Part shown: in pieces, positions 46,819 through 58,426 of the stretch
Layout of the letters: each line of letters begins with the position of its first letter
How positions within the stretch are numbered: the stretch's first letter is position 1
Assembly: GCA_033032175.1 (NCBI GenBank)
Contig: CM065320.1
Span: forward strand, 11,241,413-11,305,412
DNA from: Saturnia japonica
Taxonomy: Eukaryota; Arthropoda; Insecta; Lepidoptera; Saturniidae
Reading direction: 5' to 3'
DNA length: 64,000 nt
Program-made: the position numbers and the translations under genes
Notes under the pieces: model-generated
Databases searched by the model: none
The model's input: only the letters and a program-made list of their open reading frames with translations
What the model was told of the DNA's origin: nothing

Positions 46819-46830
46819 TCGCTCATAGCA

Positions 46831-47404
46831 GATTTGAATTTCACTTTAATTGTGAATAATTTTCAATTCAAGAAGGATTTTATATTATGCAGTGAAAGCA
46901 TGATTGGAAGTCTTAACAACAGCGGGTTTTAATTAAAAGTTTACATTACAGTATGTGACGTCATATTGCATTTGTTCATTATAATCGAACCTATTAGAAA
47001 GATGGGAATGGGATGGATAAATGAGTAAAGAGACCGAAGAAGGTATGAATGATGATAGTTGATAGAAGTGAGTGAAAAAGGAAAACATGTTCTAAGCACC
47101 CTAGTTATGTACTTTACGAAGAAGAAGAAACTTTAATTTTATTGCGATGCACATTTACTGTTAATTCCAATGAATATTTGTTAAGCTGTAAATCGTGATG
47201 GCCAAATGTGCCTTCCACCAAAAGGGAGTCTTAAGTTTTTACTAATTGTGTTTTATTTATATATATTCTGAATTAAGAAGAAAAGGCGTCCTGTTAGTTT
47301 TTTGTTTGCCTATTACATTCCGTTCTTTAATTACACTTATTCTAAAACTTTCGATTTCAGAATTCACATACACACTTACATTTAATAATAAGAAATTAAT
47401 TAGT
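46831..47404. other. intergenic, nothing recognised
   Basis: AT-rich, no supported features. Confidence 0.4.
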
Positions 47405-47570
47405 AATACATTCAGCTAATGGTAAAGGAAAGTGGCGTGAGGAAACCTGAATGCATTGAGAAATGTTCCTATACTGCATTAACGTAGTGGGATAAAAATA
47501 CAGAAATGCCGTCTTCCCTCGGAAAGCGTTTGGCCAACAGTGGGCATATCTGATATTGAGTTGTAATAAG
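47405..47570 (-). repeat. fragment of CCCACTGCTGGGC-type repeat
   Basis: AAAGTGGCGTGAGGAAACCT and TTGGCCAACAGTGGGCATAT are hallmark blocks of the same widespread lepidopteran repeat as 23,575-23,885, here reversed. Confidence 0.55.
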
Positions 47571-47999
47571 TAATTTATTCAATTTACCCCTTCCATTAGC
47601 TGATCTCAAATAACACTAACAACTTCTAGACTACCGCAGGTTACCTGAAACAAAACGCACAATATCTTATTAATTTCACATTTGTGTAGAAACGAAATTT
47701 ACATTTGTATCTGTCCATAAAAAAATTATATCTAGCTATATATTTCTTTCATTTTCCATCGTTTTTCATTGGCAAATCTTTATGAATATTTTTCTTCTTA
47801 TATAGTGGTGTACCTATGTCATTTAAAAAGCCCCTAAGAACGTTTTAAAAAATCTATTTTAATTGTTTTATGTAAATTAATAAAGCGTAAACCATTTTTA
47901 TGATAGATGGGAAAATAAAACTACGTATGGTTACTTCAAAGCAGCCGTATAGCGTAGGCTCGCGTAATCGTCGACCTCCAACAATTCAAATTACAAATA

Positions 48000-48240
48000 C
48001 CATTACCTTTTGAAGGACGCCGCTGTCAACTTTCGCATCAAATATGGTGCATGCCTTATCGATAGGTTGCATAACGATCGGGTATCGGCTCGGTCCACTT
48101 TCAACCTGCCCACGAGTATCTGTGGATTAAGAATTAGGTACCAAGAGCTCAGGCAAATGGGCGCGTTGCGAAACTGTACGTCGAAATTGGAGTTAGAACA
48201 CTGATACGTAGGCGCCGCGAATAGCATGCAGCCCACGACC
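48000..48240. other. GC-richer unique-looking segment
   Basis: Open frames of 60-77 codons exist on both strands, with no family resemblance. No match elsewhere in the window. It could be regulatory or a host exon; unsupported as a gene. Confidence 0.25.
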
Positions 48241-48404
48241 GGTTTTAATAATCAAGCTTCCATATCATTATTGTCATGTTCAATGCTTGGGAAATATTAA
48301 TGCGCAGGTTCTCACTGAATGTGTAGGTGTCGCCTTTCAGATATCAATAGTGGAATCGCCGTCCACGGTATTTAAGCGTGGTAGTTATTGATCTCTTTTT
48401 TTAT

Positions 48405-49065
48405 GTAGCAAACGGACATGCAGCCCACCTGATGCTATGCGGTCACAGCATTAATGCAGATCATTGCCATAAACAACCACCAAACAGCAATATAGTCACA
48501 GATACGTTGCCAGTTCTATGGACTAAGTTGGGACGCCTCATATGCCTACAGTGCGACATCAACCACACCCTAAATTGTAACCAGTTTGAATATATCACTT
48601 TAGAATAAAAAGTGGGAATGAAGTGGCCACCACAAACAAAATCTGTACATGACCTACAACTATTATTAAAGCATTAAAAAGAAGTTGAAATTGGCTTATT
48701 TGCTAATTAATACTGTACTCGCGGGTAAGATTTGATACTTGGTAAATTTGTGCGTTAAAAGGACTTATTCGGTGTTCGGTTATATATTTCTTTTTTGTGG
48801 CAAACAAGCATACGGCCTACCTGATGGTAAGCTAATGCCGTAGCTTATGGACGCTTGTTAAATACCAAGGGTATCTCACATGCGCGTTGCTGACCTTGAA
48901 TCCCCCTACCCCAAGGAGTTCTGGAAACCTTACTCGTTGCAGGAACACAACACTAGGTTATTTGGCTGCGATCTTCTGTAGGGAGGAGAAGGTATTCCAT
49001 CAGTGCATCAATCGAACTGCCCCAAGTAGAAATGAATCTCCAAAGAAATTTCTCTGTGCTCTACC
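48405..49065 (+). repeat. lepidopteran interspersed repeat family A, long copy
   Basis: Two overlapping starts: GCAAACGGACATGCAGCCCA at about 48,408 and GGCAAACAAGCATACGGCC at 48,799, each followed by a CTGATG block. It ends GCCCCAAGTAGAAATGAATC, like the fragments at 130-345 and 30,730-30,925. Confidence 0.6.
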
Positions 49066-49259
49066 TCCCGTTTTCTCTCTCTCTCTCTTTTGTTCTATTA
49101 GCATCATTAAGGGGTTACACGGCCGGTTTATCGCAGCCGATTTTTGGTGCGGGGGGCACAGCCGCAGAATCGAACAATAGCGAGGCACGATTATGCCCCT
49201 TTAGCATGGAGAGCAAAAGTGCGGAGTACCGACTTCGTATATTAAAAGTATAAGAAATC

Positions 49260-50180
49260 GAGTGAATTTAAGATGACGTTACTATCACTAAAGTACCATA
49301 AATACTGTTATCTTGAAGCCGTATTATTTTGGTATATTAGCGCCCTTTTAGTCATTTTTGAAATCCTTAATATGATTTTAGTTGTCACTATTTCAGTTGA
49401 ATACCAATATATCTATACGTTTTAACCTCCATAACCAACAATTAAATGTAAAAGTTAAGTCTCATCCATCCATGGATAATTATGTAAGTTTATATGTTTA
49501 TATTAAGAAATTATGAATACAAAGAGATCGTGGTAAAGTAATTAATCACTTTCATGATGGTAATAATTAGTAAGATTACAGAAGAATTCTTATTTCTGTA
49601 TATAGTATCGTTATTTATGCAATCGAGTAGTGTAATTCTACAACGGAGTCATGATGAACTTTAATAGGTACTTGTAAAACTCATACTTCCAGGAAAACTC
49701 TTATCATCACAAGAAAAATCAGATTACAGAGAGTTTAGATAACGATTGTATTGTAGATATTTTATGGTGACAATATTTACTAGAGAATTAAGTATCAACT
49801 CGTACAACTTACTTTAGGTAGGTGGAGCCACATTCTTCAAGTTTGGATACAAGTTAACTGTGTACGGTTTGACGTGGGTACCGTCATGTGGGAGCGCCCC
49901 CGCGATAAATCCAACCATGTAGAAAGAAATTTAAATATCATTGACAAGTGATAAGTTTTTTTCTATTACGTAATTTGTACCTACATACTTATGTGACGTC
50001 GAACATAATATCAACTGTGCTATCACGCAGAATCTAGGAAGGGTTTTCTTGAGTGCAGCTACTAGTAGACACTAAAGCGTGTTTCATTACATATTTTTAG
50101 CGTAAAGATGTTGTTACGGTTAATCAAGAGAGTAATATAAACTATTGTTTTTGTCTAATGGTAAACACAGTACCAACAAT
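49260..50180. other. intergenic, nothing recognised
   Basis: AT-rich, without supported genes or repeats. Confidence 0.4.
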
Positions 50181-50319
50181 CAACCCGGCGATTGCAGGGA
50201 AATCGGCAATCCATCGCCGGTGTAAGCCTAGGTATGAATATTTGCAGTGACCTTAACTCCGCCACATCTCGGAGACTTTGGATTTCTGAACGGGGTGCGA
50301 CAGTTTTTCACTTACGAAC

Positions 50320-50780
50320 AACTCTATCTCTTTTTACAAGGCACAAGTTCGACCTTGTATGGAATACTGTTCGTACTTTTGGGATGGATTACCTTCTCAG
50401 AGCCCTGAACATGTTGCAGGGTTGAGCTGTCTGCGTTGTAAATGATGAAGACATCACAAGTTCATTAAGCCGTTTCAGATACGCAGGGACATTGCCTCGC
50501 TGAACGTGTTCTATCGTCTGTATCGTGGCAAGTGTTCTGAAGAGTTTATCAACGTAATCCCCTCCTCTCCCTTTCCTATTAGAACACCTCGCACTTGACT
50601 CCGGGCCATAATTTTACGGTAACCCCATCTCGACACGAACAATAGAGTTCTCTACGTCATTTCTTTGCCGTACTGTGAAGTAGTGGAATTGTCTCCCATC
50701 TAGTGTGTTCCCTCCTTCCTACAACATCGAGTCCTTCACACATAACGTGAAGAGACATTTGAGCAGGCCGGCATGACAGC
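50320..50780 (+). pseudogene. Jockey-like LINE ORF2 C-terminal fragment
   Basis: Read across at least two frame breaks it encodes pieces resembling the C-terminal end of Jockey-clade ORF2: a degraded 'MEY.S.FWDG' block near 50,360, then RRDIASLNVFYRLYRGKCSE near 50,480, IPPSPFPIRTPR, and LPSSVFPPSYNIESF ending in KRHLSRPA. Stops and frameshifts make it inactive. Confidence 0.75.
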
Positions 50781-50839
50781 GAAGACTGAGGTTGGATTGT
50801 AGATCCCACGGTAGTCACCGACGTTATCGGATTACACTG

Positions 50840-52240
50840 TGCCCATCATCAGGTACAGTGTAGACACTTTAACGTGCTACGATAAAAAAGTATCAACGAA
50901 TTGTTATTATTTTTAACCTTATTATTGTTTAATATAAACGTATTACTAACACTATCCCATGAACATTTCCGGCTACCTATTACGATAAAAAATATCCTTT
51001 AAATGTAGGCACCATGGCGATACAAGGCGTAGGCTTACAAACATAATTTTTATAATATTCCTGCAGTTCCCTTATCAAGTATTATGTACAAATTTGTGAC
51101 TGTTTTGTGTAGTAGAGAGTAGTAAATTATTTGGTTTGTGCTTTTGGTACAGAGTGTTATATTTGATATACAAATGTGCTCTGTGGTATAATATTGTTTG
51201 GTTTTGTGATATGTCAATTTGTCTTGTTTATGGGTTATTCTACAGTACACCGAACATTGGGCACCAAAAGTCTATAAAGTGTATTTGTTACACTTGACAT
51301 TGGCGAAATTGCCTACATAAGCAGATAGCCAAAATAATTAAAAAAAACAATACCTTACCATAAGAAATGGAACTCTAATAACCGATAGCATACGTACTAT
51401 AAAACTACCTAATAACTTAATATGAGCATATGATATTTATAATTTGCTTTTATATATAAAGTGATTTAACAATTACTTAGTAAAATGGTGAGCCCAATGC
51501 CCCTCTGGTATTTATAAAAATAAATATATAATTTTAGGATCACGTTCATAGTGAACGATTTCTATATTTAGTTTTTCTCGTCATAAAAGTTTTAATTTAT
51601 ACCTAATTACTGGTAATTATCAATAAAAAAAATTAAAAAAAAAACTGGATGTTTAGCCTGCGACTGTGATCGATCTCTTAATTAAGTATATAATTGTACA
51701 GGAGTAAAGCGATAGCAGAAATAGCTTTATATCGAGTTGAAAATTGCAAATAATTAGCCATATCTGGTATCGCTTTCCTCTTGCAAAGTACTTAATCAGG
51801 GGGCGAGATGCTTAAAGATTATGCTTGATGATATTTAGAAATAAATTTTTAGCACTTATCACAAAACAAATTCGATGTTGAAAGAGTACGACGTCATTAG
51901 GTATTGCTGTCTTTTTTATTATTAATAAACAATATGCGACCGCAAGACCTAAATACATTTTTAGTTTATCTTTTTAAATACATGTAAGTATGACCTATAA
52001 TTTATATAATATAAATAAAGTAATCCCGACAGACAGAGACGAGACAGTCGAAACTATGTCAATACGGAAATAAGTTTAAATTATTTTGTATCTAAAGCTA
52101 TATATAAATCTACTTATTGTATTATGTATTACACACTTTGCGATAATTTGAAATACAACTTTAGCTAGATAAGAAACAATATAAGCCAAACCCCTCTTAT
52201 TAATATTAGTTGGTGCCCCGCCCACTTCGCTAGGCGTATA
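50840..52240. other. intergenic, nothing recognised
   Basis: AT-rich. The minus-strand frame at 51,250-51,050 has no recognisable content. Confidence 0.4.
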
Positions 52241-52249
52241 TTTTTGACT

Positions 52250-52530
52250 AGTAACGGCCCGCGACTTCGTTTACGGTAATCTAAACTAATATTATAATCC
52301 ACTTCTCCACGGCAAGAAAACACATCGTTGAACGCGTACGTTTATAAAAATAGTAGTTTCTTAAAACTTGAGTAACTTTTTATTGAATGAAGACATCGTA
52401 ATATTTTATTTTTATATAAAGGACCAAATATATAAGGAGTAAAACAAAAAAATATATATCAAAATCTATCTAGTAGTTTTTGCGTGATGCGCGTTCAACG
52501 GTAAGCCTCTATCATTTTATTTACGTACCT
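52250..52530 (+). repeat. CTAGCTGTGCCCGCG-type repeat
   Basis: Begins with the degraded ACTAGTAACGGCCCGCGACT, then GTAGTTTCTTAAAACTTG, ACTTTTTATTGAATGAAGAC and TAGTTTTTGCGTGATGCGCG. Matches 44,458-44,690. Confidence 0.7.
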
Positions 52531-53379
52531 GAATATATCATGATAAAAGTTTTATCAAAATCTGTCAAATTATTTTAAGGTTAAATCCGTTCAAACATAC
52601 AAAAAATTTTATATAATAGTGTATAAATACAAATACCAAACTAACTTGAACTAACACAGATGAAAATAACCATTGTTATTAAAATTAAATTAATATAAAT
52701 TAATAATTATTAATTATAATTAATTAATTGCAATTAAATTAAGCAAAGGATTTCTGATTATACATATCCTATGTATAATCATATTATATTATATTATAGG
52801 TAATAATGTTTTCGGAGGGATCTCTCACTGTCATGTAGTGGTTTTTGTTATTTATTCATCAATTTGTGTTGCAAACATCACAGTATAGGTAGGTATCCAC
52901 CGATATGGATGATACTTTTTTTGTTTGATAAGGGATACCTCAATGGTGGTCCCATTTTAATTTCATTCGCATTGGACCTTCAACTTCGAAGATACACAAG
53001 GGAACACTTGAAAATCATTGACGTTGGTTTTTTATAATTATTTTTATAATATCTTTGCACATTTATAATATTATTGTTGCACACAGTATATGCCACAAAT
53101 AATATTAAGCATACCTATCGTATAGTTTATTGAAACATCATTATAAACATACTGAAAAACTTATTACATAAAGTATATTATTAATTGGATCATTGTACAA
53201 CAAATGGACAATTTGTTAATTTAATCAGTATGATTGCGACTTGTTACCGCTATAAAAAATTGTTATGTCTACGCAAAGCGTCTACGACTTAATATCAAAA
53301 AGGAAACGAGCAAGGAAGCATTAATGACCTGTATCATAATCAGAGAAAGGATTGAATTAGAGTTCCAATAATTTCGGTG
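52531..53379. other. intergenic, AT-rich
   Basis: Contains an extreme AT tract at 52,676-52,745 (runs of TTAATTAATT type). No gene seen. Confidence 0.45.
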
Positions 53380-53384
53380 TGGCA

Positions 53385-53720
53385 GGGCGTAGGGTCGTCG
53401 ACCGCACTCTTCGATGTTGGAACCGTGCTATTTCGAGGCAGCGACCGTCAGCGAGCGCACCCGACTCGGGACGACGCGATCGCGCGATGTGCCACGCACA
53501 ACGCAACCGCGTAAACAAACATGGCCGAACTGTCATTCACTAATTCATTCATAAATTATCACTGTACTTCACAATCTGACTCAAACTCATTTTCTCAGGA
53601 CCTAATTATACAACGTAGTTGTATTGTTACGTTTTTACAAATATTTTTCAGCACACGTAAACAAACGAAGACCGTAGGTAGAGTAAAAAAATTCGGTCTT
53701 CAATATTTTCATTTTTAATA
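53385..53720 (+). promoter_or_regulatory. GC-rich island followed by a small reading frame
   Basis: GC-rich sequence with CGACGCGATCGCGCGATG leads into AAACATGGCC at 53,521, a good Kozak context. A 65-codon frame (MAELSFTNSFINYHCTSQSD...) follows to 53,718. The island looks like an insect promoter/5' UTR; the peptide has no recognisable domain and could be chance. Confidence 0.25.
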
Positions 53721-53739
53721 TGATAATAGAATAAAAATT

Positions 53740-54960
53740 GGAATCAAATGTGGATAAGTAGGAAATAGACTATAATTTCTCATTATACATGGATTCAGTA
53801 TCAAATCACTGTTCAGTGTAGTTTTTAAGATAATTACAGTTCTTTCACATGTTAACTGAACTTACTGAACAATAAAAAGAATTTTATACCTACTTAGGTA
53901 GGTAGGTACTTCTTTTTATAGAAGCTAATGTATTCAATGAACAATGTATATTGCCAGAGTGCTACCGTGTAGAATTTATCTTTAACTAATCGTTATTTTA
54001 GAATAAATAATTTTAGGTTTGTTAAAATATGTTCATGATTCTTTTGATCAGTATTGTGTATTGCTTTATATCAACATGTGATGATTTAAACTTTGCATGA
54101 AGCATGTTTACTTCCACATAATTATGTATAAATAAATCAATGCAAGTACAATTATAGCTTTCATTAAAAATATATAAGTACTGTATATAAGTGTTTATAT
54201 AAGTATAAACAGATAGTATAACGAACTTTAACGTATTTGGTTTTGAACAGAATTTATCAATTTATCATTAACATGGACTGATGTTGTATGAATACGAAAA
54301 CATACCTACAACTCGGATCACCAGATAAACTTGTAACCTTTAATAATATTTAAAAAAAAGTGTAGGTAGAATACATAATTATATAATATACATATAAATA
54401 ATATATTATTTGTGATAAACTATGACGTCTCTGTTTTGAATAGGTAGGTACTCAATAAGCTTATGAATTAGTTAGCGTCTGTCTTCGAAGCGGTTTGTAT
54501 TCAAGCTGTTTTCAAAGTAGAATTGTGTATTTTAAACTATATTAATTAATGTTTAATTCTGTGAGAAAACGATAAAGATATTAATTGGTATTAGGAACAA
54601 TTAATTAGATCAAAACCCGTTGTAGTTTTTGCGACGCGACGCGAGACATACTGTATATCGTAGACGTAAACGTATAAACAGAAACACTTCTAAACCACTG
54701 TCGTAAATACGTAGTTTGTGAACATGTTTGTCAGAAGTAATATCTGAAACTACTGATCTGATTCTAAAAAAATTTTCACTCACAGTAAGATCTGTTTTTC
54801 CTGATGGCTATGTTTTATTTTTAGTAAGTTTTAAATTATAGTTAAATGTATACGATGTCAGGGGTGATTACTAGTGTTTATATAATTATGTATTGTAAAA
54901 ATATTATAGTCTCGTGTCGTAATTCTTTAATGCTCTACAGTTTTTCTGGTGTGAAGGTTT
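53740..54960. other. intergenic, nothing recognised
   Basis: AT-rich. GCGACGCGACGCGAGAC near 54,630 is the only unusual patch. Confidence 0.4.
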
Positions 54961-55144
54961 ATTACTTTCTAGCTGTACCCGCGACTTCGTCTTTGTGGTG
55001 TATATTATATTTCGTGTATGAGAAACAGCAACTAAATAAAAACCCTCCCTCATCTCAATCTCACCTTGCAGTATTTGACCGGTATAAGCTTTGATAATAT
55101 ACAACTAAAATCATTTTAAACCTTAACCGATAGTATCTAAAATA

Positions 55145-56438
55145 CAAGGTGTCCAGAAAGGGTATCGGGTATTTGTAAGTTCAATGAAACAAAAATTATT
55201 TGTATGCAATAAAAAAGTTTATTGTTTATTATTAGCATATGAATTGGAGAATTATTTGGAAAAGATGATGTTATCCAAATGATGACCGTTACGTTGCTGG
55301 CACTCTTCTAAACGGAAACGAAGATTGGCGATAACACGTTGACACATAGCTATCGATATTGCTGCCATTTCTGACCTGATGTTTTGCTTTAACTGGGTTA
55401 GATTCGTCGGATTGTTTTGATAAACCTTACTTTTAAGGTATCCCCATGCAAAATAGTCAAGCGGGCCAAGGTCGGGGCTTCTGGGAGGCCAGTTGATGTT
55501 ACCCCTTCGCGAAATGACTTTATTAGGGAATAATTCGTTAACAACTTCCATTGAGTCATTTGAGGTATGGCAAGTGGCCCCATCTTGCTGGAACCACGTT
55601 CTTGAGTTGAAACCTGCAAACTCCTGCAACTCTGGGACCAAAAAATTTCGCAGCATATCGCAATAACGGTCACTATTCACATTAATTGCTCGGCCTCGTT
55701 GATCTTCATGAAAATAAGGACCAATTATGCCTTTAGCAGACATAGCGGCCCAAACAACGACCTTTGGGCTATGCAGGGGTCGTTTATGCTTTCGTCTCGG
55801 ATTCTCCACTGCCCAGTACCGACAATTCTGCTTATTAACATGACCATTCAGGTGAAAATTTGCTTCGTCACTGAACAGTATGTTGTTAAAGTTGTTAAAT
55901 CGCTGCAGCATTTCGTTCGCAAAATTCAGTCGATTAGCATAGTCCGTATCCTTCAATTCTTGAACCAATTGAATTTTATAGGCTTTTAGATGTAAGTCTT
56001 TCTTTAAAATCGAATGTAAAGACGATTTTCTGATGTTCAACGCTTGGCTTCGCTTTCGGATGGATAAAGACGGATTTTGACGAACCGACGCCTCAACTTC
56101 TTCAATTGTTTCTTCATCGCGAACTGAACGAGGACGACCAGAGTTTTGAATTTTAACTGTCGCACCTGTATTCTCGAACATCCTGATCCATTTCCTAATG
56201 CTATCGTCACTTGGCGCGTGGCGTGTACGATAGAGACGTTGAGCAGTCACTATTGAATCACCATTACGATAATACGCTCGTACGCAAAATGCGCGATGCG
56301 TCCCCGAGTACTGTTCCATCGTGACTAAAACTCCACAAAATGGCGGACGCCACGAACCCCTCCCCGCACCCTTTAGACGCCCCGTTTCGAATATGGCGCG
56401 AAAACAAATACCCGATACCCCCCTTTCTGAACACCTTG
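55145..56438 (-). mobile_element. apparently intact mariner-like (DD41D-type) transposon
   Basis: 1,294 bp. Inverted repeats of about 31-34 bp: left CAAGGTGTCCAGAAAGGGTA, right (inverted) CAAGGTGTTCAGAAAGGGGG, both continuing to TATCGGGTATTTG. TA target duplications are at 55143-55144 and 56439-56440. It carries one uninterrupted transposase gene and, on the minus strand, AATAAA hexamers at 55,218-55,230 just after the stop. It inserted into repeat family C copy 2. Confidence 0.95.
55252..56319 (-). CDS. mariner-like transposase, 355 aa, DD41D
   Basis: Cut-and-paste DDE transposase acting in the nucleus on the flanking inverted repeats. Residues ~1-110 form the paired helix-turn-helix DNA-binding region (MEQYSGTHRAFCVRAYYRNG onward; GRPRSVRDEE near 61-70). 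The catalytic core has D151 in FSDEANFHLNG, D246 in FQQDGATCHTS and D288 in SPDLGPLDYFAWGYLK. The gap between the last two aspartates is 41 residues, unlike the 34 of classical mariner or Tc1, so I place it with the DD41D group. The start is the ATG at 56,317-56,319, 86 bases inside the right inverted repeat; the stop is 77 bases from the left one. Length is normal for the superfamily and no frame is broken, so it may still be functional. Database annotation would probably call it DUF4817/DDE_3; that is from memory. Confidence 0.95.
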   Translation of the reverse strand: MEQYSGTHRAFCVRAYYRNGDSIVTAQRLYRTRHAPSDDSIRKWIRMFENTGATVKIQNSGRPRSVRDEETIEEVEASVRQNPSLSIRKRSQALNIRKSSLHSILKKDLHLKAYKIQLVQELKDTDYANRLNFANEMLQRFNNFNNILFSDEANFHLNGHVNKQNCRYWAVENPRRKHKRPLHSPKVVVWAAMSAKGIIGPYFHEDQRGRAINVNSDRYCDMLRNFLVPELQEFAGFNSRTWFQQDGATCHTSNDSMEVVNELFPNKVISRRGNINWPPRSPDLGPLDYFAWGYLKSKVYQNNPTNLTQLKQNIRSEMAAISIAMCQRVIANLRFRLEECQQRNGHHLDNIIFSK

Positions 56439-57198
56439 TACATTGGCATACAAAAATTTTAAGGATTGCAACCTTTACGAAGATCCAATGAATAATAATG
56501 CTTTTTAGTATGTCTTTTTAGTGAAGTTTAATAAAAATCTCAGTAGCCCAAAAACAACAAACAACGACATATAACGTAGAAAATTTAGATCTAATTAATA
56601 CATATTCTTAATTATCTAAATATTTTAAAATAACATAAAAAATCGATATAAAAATAATAATAAAAGCCCAGCCTTAAATTATTAATATAAGTGCTTACAG
56701 AAAATATAAGTAGGTACCTACTTAAGTGTGACAATAAATATCATACCATTTTCATGATAATTTAAACAAAGCCGTACAGTACAGCACCATGTATTAATAG
56801 GTAGGTACCTACTCCCGGAAAATAAAAATACATACGTTTCCATTTATTGATTCTATTGAAAATTAAATAAGGATAAAATAATTTGAATTAATGTAGTATC
56901 TTTTCACTTTATTTCAGTAAGTACTTTAAATATATTACAGAGTTACATGTAGGTACATACATTCGTTTCTATATGTACATATCTTAAACGCAATTTATAG
57001 ACCATACAAATGTCCATACGTGTAAAAATGCATCCTAAATGTACCTTCAGACTAGAAACTACAATCATACCAAACTTTATAAAATTTAATATATAATTTT
57101 TTGCGTGATTGGCGTTCAAACATATGGACAGATAGACGGACATAAATTTCAAAACTATCAAAATGTATACTGTCCATAATTCCCCGTGGTATTTTTTC

Positions 57199-57498
57199 TC
57201 AAACATCTTCAATGTAAAGATTTCGACTATAGATATAGAATTGTATAGAGATAGGTATAGATAATGATCTAAGCGTAACGCACCCCGTAAGTTTATATAA
57301 GTAGCATGACGAATTATTATTAGTATCTTTAGTAAGCACGAGTAATATTTCGCGGTCGGTGAAGGCATGCATTGTTCGTGACATGTGGACCGCATAACAC
57401 ATCTGTAACGCATATTCAGGCGCGCTTTTGTTCCAACCCTGACCATGTGGCTTGCGGCCGGAATGCGTCGCTTTTTGTCGCATTTTTTTTATCAACAA
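57199..57498 (-). other. unassigned 99-codon frame in GC-richer patch
   Basis: About 57,310-57,490 is less AT-rich than its surroundings and open on the minus strand (HSGRKPHGQGWNKSAPEYAL, then YAVHMSRTMHAFTDREI). No family recognised. It abuts the end of repeat family C and could be part of it. Confidence 0.2.
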
Positions 57499-57664
57499 AA
57501 AAGGTATATAGTTGAATATGCGGCGACTTCTTCTTTTATCGTAATAATGGTTATGACTTAAGGGTTTTGCATTACTGTTAGAGTATACTGTCCCAGTAAA
57601 TACAGTTAATACGTATTAATCAGTCTTATTATAGATATAATCAGACCGATTAATACTCTTGATA

Positions 57665-57840
57665 CTAGGTTTGCCGTTATGCGCGCATCACGCATAAACT
57701 AGTGGATAGATTTCGATCAATTTTTTTGTTATATATTGCTTTAAAGGATAAAGTTATTAAAGTTTTAAGAAACTACGCTTTTTATAAACAGTACGCGTTC
57801 TTTTGTTGTCTAGGCGAGCAAAGCCGCGGGCACAGTTAGT
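57665..57840 (-). repeat. CTAGCTGTGCCCGCG-type repeat
   Basis: On the minus strand: ACTAACTGTGCCCGCGGCTT, then AAAAAGCGTAGTTTCTTAAA and TTTATGCGTGATGCGCGC. Same order as 44,458-44,690. Confidence 0.75.
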
Positions 57841-58426
57841 TTTTACCACTATAGGATGGGTTAACCCATTTTTATTTTAAACTCAAACGCCAGAAAAACT
57901 TGAAATTATCCGTCAACCGCTTGTCTGACGTTGTTTTCCATTTTACATGAATAAAAAAAGGTTAAATAAAATAGACTGAAGTGATAATAGTAGCTCAGTG
58001 ATAATGAGGTCGGAAGGAGTGCCAAAAGTATTTTTTTTTAATCTCAATGTAAGTATTAGTTTTTGATGAAGCAAACCATAATAATGGTAGGTACTTATGT
58101 AGTTTTATACTTTTTGACTTCTAGCTACGAACCTTTAGTTCTAAATCTGTAGCTAAACAACTATCGGTATAATCCGTCAGTTGCCCTTCAAAGCCAGTTC
58201 CCTTTTCTAGGCATAGCGTGTTACCATGTTCGGTTGTATCATCGGTTAACGTCAGGTTTGATTGTAAACAAAATATACTACTCAATATATGAAAAACATT
58301 ACCGGTGTAACCATATTCCCAAACTTTGTCGCGCGACGCCCTTACAACGCGCGGGCGATGCAATGCCGCGGGTGGTTCGTTTCCATAGAGGTCGTCGGAC
58401 TTAAGGCACTAAAAACCTACAAGTCG

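Larger units (their letters stand above)
54968..57260 (+). mobile_element. ~1 kb repeat family C, copy 2 (split by mariner)
   Basis: The left part (54,968-55,144) begins CTAGCTGTACCCGCGACTTC; the right part (56,441-57,260) ends near ACATCTTCAATGTAAAGATT. Both parts match 41,190-42,603 in reverse, and removal of the mariner gives about 1 kb of continuous homology. The right part contains GTGTGACAATAAATATCATA and GTGTAAAAATGCATCCTAAA. Confidence 0.8.

Noticed and set aside
48010..48236. Overlapping frames on both strands as a gene
   Set aside because: Open on both strands simply because the patch is GC-richer. No domain, start context or splice signals favour either.
55398..55989. Extra frames inside the mariner (91 codons minus, 96 codons plus)
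   Set aside because: Both overlap the 355-residue transposase in other frames and resemble nothing.
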